Shown: positions 19,650 to 26,986 of the stretch, piece after piece
Layout of the letters: each line of letters begins with the position of its first letter
Position numbering within the stretch: the stretch's first letter is position 1
Assembly: GCA_018985235.1 (NCBI GenBank)
Contig: JADGIG010000014.1
Location: forward strand, 1 to 50,561
DNA: 50,561 bases
Source: Sanchytrium tribonematis
Lineage: Eukaryota > Sanchytriomycota > Sanchytriomycetes > Sanchytriales > Sanchytriaceae
Direction of reading: 5' to 3'
Program-made: the position numbers and the translations under genes
Notes under the pieces: model-generated
Seen by the model: the letters and a program-made list of their open reading frames with translations, nothing else
Database searches by the model: none
What the model was told of the DNA's origin: nothing

Positions 19650-20240
19650 ATGTTATTTATCTCATTATTATCCGCTGCGTATTTTTATCTTGAAGGCAGC
19701 AAACGCTCTTGTTTTATAGAAGACGTACCTTCAGAAACAAACATATTTGGGCATTTCAAGTCGGAATTGAGTACAGGCGGCTCCTTTATAGAAGATGCAA
19801 GTGTAAAGCTTAAAGTTGCAATCAGTGAATCGCCTAGTGGACATGTCGTAAAAAATATGGCGCTATCTAGCAAAGGTAAATGGTCATATACTTCGTCCTA
19901 TTCAGGCCCACATCAAATTTGCATTTCATATCCAGATGGCGAAAATTTCGGAAATAGTAGAATTCATTTTGACATCACTATCGGAGAAGACTTCGATCCA
20001 ATAACTAATGTAGCTGACACTCTAAGCGACAGAATTAAGGATATTGACCGTTTAGTTCAAAATGCTCTTCGTGATGCTAGATTCCAAAGAACGAAAGAAG
20101 CAGAGTTTAGAGATCAATCTGAAAAAACTCATACTAAGATTTCTAATTGGACTTTTATCCAAATGATTATTTTAGGATTGACTTGCGTTTGGCAAATGAG
20201 AACTTTGAAAAATTTTTTCACGGCAAAGAAACTTTTGTAA
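19650..20240 (+). CDS. p24/TMED (emp24) cargo receptor, alpha-subfamily-like
   Basis: The 196-residue protein starts with a hydrophobic signal peptide (MLFISLLSAAYFYL). A GOLD domain follows with the expected pair of cysteines (CFIEDVP and QICISYP). A coiled-coil stretch (about 115-155), one TM helix (about 165-183) and a short cytosolic tail ending KKLL complete it. KKxx is the COPI retrieval signal. The EGSKRSCFIEDVP region is most like alpha/TMED9-Erp1 types. p24 proteins cycle between ER and Golgi and sort GPI-anchored proteins, which fits the PIG-A and PIG-Y genes in this window. It converges on SEC22 with 16 bp between stops. Confidence 0.9.
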   Translation: MLFISLLSAAYFYLEGSKRSCFIEDVPSETNIFGHFKSELSTGGSFIEDASVKLKVAISESPSGHVVKNMALSSKGKWSYTSSYSGPHQICISYPDGENFGNSRIHFDITIGEDFDPITNVADTLSDRIKDIDRLVQNALRDARFQRTKEAEFRDQSEKTHTKISNWTFIQMIILGLTCVWQMRTLKNFFTAKKLL

Positions 20241-20256
20241 AGATAAATAAAATTTA

Positions 20257-20907
20257 TTAGGTGAACCATGACCTGAGATACCACACTAAAAGCAACAAAA
20301 GTATGGCTGCAGCTGGTGGGCCATATTTGCGATATTTTAACATCAAATTCAAATAATTTGCATCTTTCCTATATTTCAAACTGGAGTCTTTCAGCTGATC
20401 AGATAGAGTTGTCATTCCTTCCAAGTTTTCACCTCTCAAGAGCATGTCTTCTAAGTTTTTGTTCATTATTTGATGGACGTCAGTAAGCTCTTGATTCAGT
20501 TGATGGAATTGTTGTTGTTTGACATCAGCATATTCCTTTTTGAGTCGATGTATATTGGTCTCAAATGAGAGGTAGTTATATGGTCTATTTTGCTGCATCG
20601 GATCATTAATACCATACAGCTGAAAAAATTCATTCTTGACTGCAACTAGAAAATCGAAAGCAGACTGCCTGGGAAATTGCTTGTTACATATAGTCAAAAA
20701 GCAAACGCTACTTTCTATTATGTAATGGAAAAGATAATCTTTAATTTGTACACTGCATTTTTGTTCTGAAGATTGATTCAGTACTTTAAATAATTTCTTG
20801 GCTTGTTGCTTTATGGAATTAAGATCATTTTCAGTGCGGTCATCATCAATACTGGCAGCTAGCGGAAGGGCATCACCCACTCTATAAATTAAACAGCTTA
20901 GAACCAT
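20257..20907 (-). CDS. SEC22: SEC22 longin R-SNARE
   Basis: The 216-residue protein has the full SEC22 plan. An N-terminal longin domain (LIYRVGDALPLAASID at the start; FLTICNKQFPRQSAFDFL later) leads to a SNARE motif with the zero-layer Arg in MLLRGENLEGM, then one C-terminal TM helix ending LVWYLRSWFT. SEC22 mediates ER-Golgi membrane fusion in both directions. Its length is almost the same as in yeast. The 66-bp divergent promoter is shared with the CaMKK-like gene. Confidence 0.95.
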   Translation of the reverse strand: MVLSCLIYRVGDALPLAASIDDDRTENDLNSIKQQAKKLFKVLNQSSEQKCSVQIKDYLFHYIIESSVCFLTICNKQFPRQSAFDFLVAVKNEFFQLYGINDPMQQNRPYNYLSFETNIHRLKKEYADVKQQQFHQLNQELTDVHQIMNKNLEDMLLRGENLEGMTTLSDQLKDSSLKYRKDANYLNLMLKYRKYGPPAAAILLLLLVWYLRSWFT

Positions 20908-20910
20908 TAG

Positions 20911-20927
20911 AAAAGTTTCAAAAATTA
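20911..20927 (-). promoter_or_regulatory. 17-nt start-proximal element of SEC22 (identical copy at YIF1)
   Basis: TAATTTTTGAAACTTTT in gene orientation ends 3 bp upstream of the SEC22 ATG. The exact 17-mer recurs at the same place and in the same orientation before YIF1, another ER-Golgi gene. Confidence 0.35.
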
Positions 20928-20973
20928 ATTTGCAGTCTTCAAGTCTTGATACAAAAGGAGTTTTGCAGTTTTA

Positions 20974-21972
20974 ATGGATTACGAGCTTTTAGAAGAGCTA
21001 GGCTCGGGATCATTCGGGAAAGTTTTTCGTGCTACCAATAACAATTGTCACTATGCCATTAAAAGAATTAAAAAATCCGCAAATCGAAGATTTATTAAAC
21101 CAGGGACTTCTGTTCAGAATCAAGAACAGGCCATTAAACGAGAAATAGCCATTTTAAAGAAATTGAATAATGATAATTGCATTAAATTAATAGATGCTTT
21201 GGAAGATGGAGTTTACTGGTTTTTAGTTTTTAAAGAATATCAATCAGTGGATCCTGATATGGACCCATTTTTCATTTTTAATAATGTGTTGCTTGGACTC
21301 GAGTATATTCATGCCCACGATATAGTTCACTTGGATGTTAAGCCAGACAATTTGCTATATGATGGGAAACAAGTAATTCTCTGCGACTTTGGGTTGAGTG
21401 TTATGATACCAGCCGAAGTTCGACCAGGTTCAGCACAATGGACCAAAGCAGGAACTTTGGGCTACACTGCACCGGAAAATATTGGAAATGACGAATTGAC
21501 AGACTTAAGTGATCTCTTTCGGGCTAAAATGGCTGATATGTGGGGATTGGGAATGTCTATATACCATTTTGAATATAAGAGACTTCCATTCGATGAACTT
21601 AATTCTTTAGATAGAATTGAGGCATTGAAAAATGAAGACATTATTTTTAAAAACAATTCCAATCTCTCTGCGGTTGTAAAGCACCTGTTGGATCGAAATG
21701 TAAAGGATCGATATGACACGGATAAATGTAGATATCACATTACGCAGCTTAAGGATTGGCCTACATTCAAAAGCAAAGTGGAAAATATTGGTAAACTTTG
21801 TATTGTTGATGATATTGAAATAGAAGGTGCGTTTAAAAGGGTCCATTTTATGGCAACAGTAATTAAAGCCGTTACTAGATTTAAAAGAGGTTCTAGAAGT
21901 AATGCCGATATGTCTACCGAATTAAAAAAAGTGGCAATCGATCAACTCACTGATAGTAGCAACTCCCAGTAA
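20974..21972 (+). CDS. CaMKK/Sak1-like protein kinase
   Basis: The 332-residue kinase has LGSGSFGKVFRA, ATP lysine in YAIKRIKK, catalytic loop HLDVKPDNLL (Leu instead of Arg in HRD), CDFGLS and GTLGYTAPE. After the kinase domain, the region FKRVHFMATVIKAVTRFKRGS resembles the segment following the CaMKK catalytic domain (IPSLATVILVKTMIRKRSF type). CaMKK/Sak1/Ssp1 kinases activate AMPK (Snf1) and CaMKI. An Arg/Pro-rich insert like that of metazoan CaMKK is absent; a short insert between beta-strands 2 and 3 (RRFIKPGTSVQNQ) is present. The HLD change suggests it is not regulated by activation-loop phosphorylation in the usual RD-kinase manner (inference). Confidence 0.75.
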   Translation: MDYELLEELGSGSFGKVFRATNNNCHYAIKRIKKSANRRFIKPGTSVQNQEQAIKREIAILKKLNNDNCIKLIDALEDGVYWFLVFKEYQSVDPDMDPFFIFNNVLLGLEYIHAHDIVHLDVKPDNLLYDGKQVILCDFGLSVMIPAEVRPGSAQWTKAGTLGYTAPENIGNDELTDLSDLFRAKMADMWGLGMSIYHFEYKRLPFDELNSLDRIEALKNEDIIFKNNSNLSAVVKHLLDRNVKDRYDTDKCRYHITQLKDWPTFKSKVENIGKLCIVDDIEIEGAFKRVHFMATVIKAVTRFKRGSRSNADMSTELKKVAIDQLTDSSNSQ

Positions 21973-22135
21973 ATTTAAATGGTGCGCAATTATCTATTTA
22001 GGAACTACAAAATCTTGTATGACCCAAACGGTCTAAACGTCGACTATCACGATTAGTTTCAGGTTTGTGACGTAAACTTTTATAAGACAAATAAAGACGC
22101 TCTCTACCAAAAGACGTTAAACGACACAATTCTTA

Positions 22136-23497
22136 ATGCGAGAATTAATAGAATTTCTTAATGAATCCAAATTACCACAACCAAAACGAAAAGTTAGCGT
22201 CAGTAAGAAACATAGGCCATTAATGCAAAAAAAGCGAATCAGTATACATGAAAATAATTCGGTCTTAAAAATGCTAAAAACTGAATATAATAATTCAAAA
22301 AAGGTAGTGAGAAGTGCCGGACAAAACACGTTGAATAGAGACAATCGAAACAGCAACGCTCTAAGTTTAACAAGCATGAGTATTTCAAATTTGAGTATGA
22401 TGAGTGACGGATCTATTGATTCATTTATTAGCGATTTAGACGAAGAGGATGAAAAACCAGTCAAGCCTTTGCGTTACAAAAATCAACCTGCACATTATAC
22501 CACCCTCATTCCCACCGAAACTGAAAAGAATGAAGTTACTTCAGAAAATATTAAAAAGACTGATTTAAATAGAGATAATGCTCAAAATGCTGCTGAAAAA
22601 AGGATCTCACCTCCTAGACCACCGAAGCCAATGAGTTCAGAGTTGGCAGAAGTTGCTGATGTGATACATCAGTCAATTGAAACAGATGAAGAAGATATTA
22701 CAGATATAAGCTCTTTAACAAGCTCAAGTGATTCTAGCCAGTCTCTTCCTGCGGCCCATAAGCCTTTGAAAATTGCAATGCCCCTCCCTCAACCATCTCC
22801 CCAACAAAGTGCTGCCCAACAAAAACCATTAAAGTCTGTTACTAAAAGAGTTCAGTTCTCAGATGTAGATGTCATTAAACGCGATACCTCTCTAGAAGAG
22901 CTTGGTACCGTCGACTTAAACGATGATTTGTTGGATATGAAAGATTGGATGACGTCAAGAAGTACACAGACGCAACAGAATACTTGTGAAGAATATACAG
23001 ATTTGTCCAAGGAAGAACTTGTATCCCAATTGACCAAATATAGAGAAGAATGTTTTGCAGCTCAGGAGTCTCTCCATCTTCTAGTTGATGAGAACGGAGA
23101 ATATGCGAAAAAATATGATATCGCTTCTCGTCAAAATGATGAATTATTTATTAAGCATGATCAAGTTATGTCACAATATACTTTACTGAAGTCAGATTAT
23201 AATACAGCCCAAAATACATTAATACAAACAAGACAGCAACTTCAGCAGGCTACAAACAAATCCACTGATTTGGAAAAATTGTCGACTCGCGCTTTGAAAA
23301 AAATCAAAGACTTGGATGGAGAAAACAAGTTTTTGTCCATGCAAGTTGAGTGGCTGAGAAACAAACTTGTCAATCTTAATGTTCAAGATGACGACGACAT
23401 GGATGACTCATCCTATTCATCAAGTACCACGATGTCTAGTTTTGAGAAGCCAGCGATTAGAAGGAAAAGACTGAAAAAAAAAGAGGCATCAGTCTGA
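22136..23497 (+). CDS. Disordered and coiled-coil protein with a PP1-docking RVxF motif (unrecognised)
   Basis: The 453-residue protein has a basic N-terminus, then a long polar region rich in Ser, Asp/Glu and Pro (including PPRPPKP, an SH3-type proline motif). The motif KRVQFSD at about residue 240 fits the RVxF consensus for docking to protein phosphatase 1. Residues about 300-410 form a coiled coil, followed by an acidic DDDDMDD run, a Ser-rich patch and a basic end RRKRLKKKE. I recognise no family. It could be a PP1 regulatory subunit or a centrosomal scaffold; the motif is the only support. Confidence 0.65.
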   Translation: MRELIEFLNESKLPQPKRKVSVSKKHRPLMQKKRISIHENNSVLKMLKTEYNNSKKVVRSAGQNTLNRDNRNSNALSLTSMSISNLSMMSDGSIDSFISDLDEEDEKPVKPLRYKNQPAHYTTLIPTETEKNEVTSENIKKTDLNRDNAQNAAEKRISPPRPPKPMSSELAEVADVIHQSIETDEEDITDISSLTSSSDSSQSLPAAHKPLKIAMPLPQPSPQQSAAQQKPLKSVTKRVQFSDVDVIKRDTSLEELGTVDLNDDLLDMKDWMTSRSTQTQQNTCEEYTDLSKEELVSQLTKYREECFAAQESLHLLVDENGEYAKKYDIASRQNDELFIKHDQVMSQYTLLKSDYNTAQNTLIQTRQQLQQATNKSTDLEKLSTRALKKIKDLDGENKFLSMQVEWLRNKLVNLNVQDDDDMDDSSYSSSTTMSSFEKPAIRRKRLKKKEASV

Positions 23498-23536
23498 GGA
23501 TTCTGGCTGGGAAACAGAAATACAAACATAAATTAA

Positions 23537-23962
23537 TCATTTTTTTCTTTCCTTATTCAAAATCTTTAAATCGTCTCTGTGCTTTTTCAGTCTTTTCTCG
23601 ATTGTTTCTTTAGATTCAACTTTTGGTTGGAGATTTTCCCAATAAGCAATTCTTTCCAAAACTTGATCAATACTAACTTTCTCAGGCACATCACTTATTC
23701 CTGCTGCAATTTGATGCATTCTGCTATTTATATGTTCAAGATAAGCATTGGAATCTGAAAAAACCAAATCACAAACTTTACAAACATAACCTGCTTGTTG
23801 AGAAGTATGAATTAGCCTTTTTCCAACTGCATTTTGTAAATTCAAATTTAGTGTAGTAGAAACGCGCTCATTTTTTGGGGTGTATTTCAAGTCAGGCTTC
23901 TTTTTCTTCGCAATTGGAAGTGTATTAACATCGAATTCCCTTCGTTTCATGAACTCATACAT
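23537..23962 (-). CDS. SNU23: Snu23/ZMAT2-like tri-snRNP zinc-finger protein
   Basis: The protein is 141 residues from the ATG at 23960-23962, or 137 from the ATG at 23948-23950 (MKRREFDV), which I prefer because ZMAT2 carries a comparable RREYKVDL segment there. One matrin-type C2H2 finger (YVCKVCDLVFSDSNAYLEHI...MHQ) and the following SIDQVLERI match Snu23/ZMAT2. A basic helix ends the protein. Snu23 is a B-complex-specific tri-snRNP protein near the 5' splice site. The N-terminal KWDKDEYEK region of larger homologues is missing. Its 5' end overlaps the PIG-Y-like gene on the other strand. Confidence 0.8.
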   Translation of the reverse strand: MYEFMKRREFDVNTLPIAKKKKPDLKYTPKNERVSTTLNLNLQNAVGKRLIHTSQQAGYVCKVCDLVFSDSNAYLEHINSRMHQIAAGISDVPEKVSIDQVLERIAYWENLQPKVESKETIEKRLKKHRDDLKILNKERKK

Positions 23963-24119
23963 TCTCGCAATCGTAATTCCGCTCTTAGCCTTATATTACG
24001 TACATTTAATGTGGGCATCAGACAAGGATTACTTGCTGCTAACTCCAACTGTATTTATGTTGTCTCTTGTGTATTCGATTGCTCAGTGGTGGGCCTTTAA
24101 CAAATTTAGACATAATTGA
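23949..24119 (+). CDS. PIGY: PIG-Y-like GPI-GlcNAc transferase microprotein
   Basis: The 56-residue ORF from the ATG at 23949 has two hydrophobic helices (about residues 4-22 and 30-49) joined by a short polar turn (ASDKDY). It ends QWWAFNKFRHN. As far as I remember it, human PIG-Y is a 71-residue two-TM protein that also ends in FRHN. PIG-Y is a small subunit of the ER complex that starts GPI-anchor synthesis with PIG-A, whose gene is at 33927-35255. The upstream part of the open frame (to 23880) is only antisense of Snu23. The ATG shares its CATG with the Snu23 start. Confidence 0.6.
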   Translation: MNSYILAIVIPLLALYYVHLMWASDKDYLLLTPTVFMLSLVYSIAQWWAFNKFRHN

Positions 24120-24132
24120 ATGTATATTTACT

Positions 24133-25577
24133 TTACAAGTAATCATTTGAAAACTCTAACTCAGGAAATGAGGCATTTATATCCAGAACTTCTTCCTTTA
24201 TAGGTGAGTCGGTAGATTTTTTCCTCTTGTCCAGAATCGGCGAATCAGCAGATAATTCCTCATTAGAAGTATTTATAAGCGGTGGTATTGGTATAGCGAA
24301 GTAGTGGTTCTCGGAGTACTCCCCGTCAAATTTTTTCATAGTGACGGGTGGAAAAATTAAATCTACAAGATCACCTACATCGCCGTAGGAAGACTTAAAA
24401 TAGCTTTGTTCTAATTTCAAGGTTCCCAGGTGATCTACTACGAATATACGACTGTTAGGAATATCCACGCTTCTGTAAGATATTGCGTCCTATATTAGAT
24501 AAGTAATACAGTGTTTCTATTCCCAAATCCAGCGTAAAAAGGATTTCTAATTTTAAATACTCTCTTGATGTCTTTTAGGCAAGCCATTTTAAAAATTTCT
24601 GGACGCCTTTGTATTATTTCCCTTCGGAAAGCTGCATAAAGACGATCCGGAGATAGAAAAACGGGTCCTTCCGGTAATTTGTACGGTCCTTGCTCCACCT
24701 TCTCTAAATAATTTCTAGTGTAAGGAGCTTGGCCAATGGCTCTGGAAGTGAGATATAACATTTTGTACCCATTTTTATAAATTTTATGATATAGTCCACA
24801 AATACTAGCATGTGTCCAATCCTTTCCAACAAAAGCAAATAAGTGACCCAGAGCATCACTTTTTGTGATTGTTCCATCTATATCACTTATAACAACATTT
24901 ACGTTATGTTCCCATAAATAAATGTTGGCTGTGCACTTTTCTTCTCCATTGATGTAATAAATTAAATCATTTTTGCCTTTTTTCAATTCCAAGGCTTTCA
25001 ATTGTTCGGAAGACATCCTTAGGCTTTTAGGAGAATAACTCATCATAGAAACAGATTGAATTGGCATTAGTTCTGGAGAGCCGGAATTGGATCTTGAAAA
25101 TGTATTTGATGTGGACGGTTCTCGACTGAGTGGATTTTTCAAAGATATTCTATCCTCTTCACTTTTGTACCCTTGCTCATGACGGGTGGATCTAAAATCG
25201 TCCTCTGGTGGAGACTGATAACCTTCTGATCTTGTATCTAAATTTAAATCAATACTTCCTTCGTCAGAAGACATGGCATCTTGGTCAACCTCATCTAAAA
25301 CAAAATAACCTTCACCAACATCACCTACGCGCATCTGAGTGTCAATAATTTTTCCATTCACTTTTAAGTGTACAATTTGGTCTTGAGTTCTCAGTATAGA
25401 CAATTTTCCGAATCTCACGTGAAAAGGCGAACAACTTAAAGATCCGTCCAGGTGTTCGATAACAAGTATATCAATAGCACCGCTTAAAGTTGATGGATTT
25501 ATCTCGGAATATACATCTTTTATCCATGATACAGCACTGCTTGCATTTTTGTAAGCGTAAGAAGAGATTGATTGCAT
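24133..25577 (-). CDS. Lipin/Pah1 phosphatidate phosphatase; two exons split by a 20-nt intron
   Basis: Exons 24510-25577 and 24133-24489 (minus strand) encode 474 residues. The first ATG (25575-25577) gives MQSISSYAYKN; the frame is open further to a TTG that I do not use. The N-LIP domain (residues 1-95) has PSTLSGAIDILVIE and SPFHVRFGKL. A short polar linker leads to the C-LIP HAD domain with the catalytic DIDGTITKSD at about residue 230, YLTSRAIGQA, GPVFLSPD and PFYAGFGNR. Splicing joins GFGNRNT to DAISYRSVDIP, the conserved lipin sequence. Lipin makes diacylglycerol from phosphatidate at the ER and nuclear membrane. It is short compared with animal or yeast lipins (850-900 residues), the linker being reduced. 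Confidence 0.95.
24490..24509 (-). other. 20-nt microintron (phase 0) in lipin
   Basis: In gene orientation the intron is GTATTACTTATCTAATATAG. Its removal links ...GNRNT and DAISYR, reproducing the lipin consensus GNR.TDA.SYR. Without splicing the protein ends after NTVLLI. Confidence 0.93.
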
Positions 25578-25729
25578 CTCCGGTTTTAACAATCAATTTA
25601 TGAATTTGTTTTTGAGCTATAAAACCTTCATTAATATTGGAAGTTGATGCAAAGTCGTGGCACTTATATATATATTATATAATAGCAGGTAGTATTATAT
25701 TTCAGTAGGAGAGAGTAAAACTTTTATTT

Positions 25730-26953
25730 ATGAATGAGCCAGAGATATCAATGTCAATTGAGGAGACAAATAAGCTTCGTGCACAGCTTGGTCTGAAGCC
25801 ACTAAAGGAGGAACAGAATCGCAAAGAAGAGCCTACCATACTTGAAAAATCTAATGATCGTATTGAAAACAATTTTTCTACTGAGGATTGGCTTTCAAAA
25901 ATGGCAAAAACATCCAAAAAAGTAGATAATAATTTTGAACTCAATGATCAGTTGGATTACAAGATCGGCCATGATTTCGAAGACTTAAAAACAGGAGAAA
26001 ATATTGTAACCTTGAAAGATTCAGATGAGATGATTTTAGAGGAACAGGGCATAAAAGATCTTGATCATATAAAAAAACAAAAAGATGTTTTTCAAAATTA
26101 TACTGGAACTAGAGACTCTGAAAAAAGTCTGTTGTATCAATATGAAAATCAAACTGGGTTCAGAATCGGTGACCCGGTGAAACGAAAACGCGAAGAACTT
26201 CTTGGAGAAACTGTTTCTACTCAAATTGAAAAGACTGAGCAGTCTGAATTTCGTCCAGTCAAGAAATTTAAAAAGGCAAATATCAGGACAATTGAAAAGG
26301 ATATTGGTGAACAAATAATGAATGAAATTGAAATTAAAAACATAAAGCCAAACATCAATCAAGTAATAGCATCAGTGAGGCCAAATATTGAATTAGATCT
26401 TAATCGACTTAAGGCAAGCAATGATATCACTGTCGAAGGAGAAGAATTTAATGAAGCTACTATTATCACATCTATCGTAAAACCTGAAGAGAAGGAAGAA
26501 AAATGTGAATTTACGGATGCAACAATGGAAGAAGCCGCCGAAGAAGAAATGGATATTGATGACGCACCAAGCGTTGACAATGATTATCTGAACAATATAC
26601 CAAACACAAAATATTTTGATTTGCCAAGTTTTTCTGTTGCACCTTTTCTGCCTCAGATAGTTAAAGTTTTTGATGAAGCACAATTTGATTCAGAAATGAA
26701 GCATATTGATGCAGAGATTGATATTTTAAAGATTAAAAGGAAAAACAGCAAGCGCAAGAAAGACATGAATCCTATTGACAAGAAAATTGATCAACTGGAG
26801 AAACAAAGAGCTTCATTGCTAATTCAGAAAATGAAACATTACAAACCAAATATTGATATCCAATATGTAGATAAAAATAGAGTTCTAACACCTAAGGAAG
26901 CTTTCAAGAAGATTAAATTCTATGGTCAAAAGGTCAAAGCTGCTAATAAATAA
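25730..26953 (+). CDS. SNU66: Snu66/SART1 tri-snRNP protein
   Basis: The 407-residue protein starts MNEPEISMSIEETNKLRAQ and continues GLKPL; SIEETNKLRA.LGLKPL is the SART1 N-terminal signature. Central charged segments (IGHDFEDLKTGENIVTL) match the SART1 GHD...F..GE..ILTLKD region. The C-terminus DIQYVDKNRVLTPKEAFKKI matches the SART1 YVDE.GR.LTPKEAFR motif, but the protein then stops about 60-70 residues earlier than SART1 usually does. Snu66 belongs to the U4/U6.U5 tri-snRNP and functions in B-complex formation with Snu23, also in this window. A TATA-like AT run lies about 50 bp upstream in the divergent gap to lipin. Confidence 0.9.
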   Translation: MNEPEISMSIEETNKLRAQLGLKPLKEEQNRKEEPTILEKSNDRIENNFSTEDWLSKMAKTSKKVDNNFELNDQLDYKIGHDFEDLKTGENIVTLKDSDEMILEEQGIKDLDHIKKQKDVFQNYTGTRDSEKSLLYQYENQTGFRIGDPVKRKREELLGETVSTQIEKTEQSEFRPVKKFKKANIRTIEKDIGEQIMNEIEIKNIKPNINQVIASVRPNIELDLNRLKASNDITVEGEEFNEATIITSIVKPEEKEEKCEFTDATMEEAAEEEMDIDDAPSVDNDYLNNIPNTKYFDLPSFSVAPFLPQIVKVFDEAQFDSEMKHIDAEIDILKIKRKNSKRKKDMNPIDKKIDQLEKQRASLLIQKMKHYKPNIDIQYVDKNRVLTPKEAFKKIKFYGQKVKAANK

Positions 26954-26986
26954 GATTTATTCCTGCCAAGAATTCTCCGTGACACA

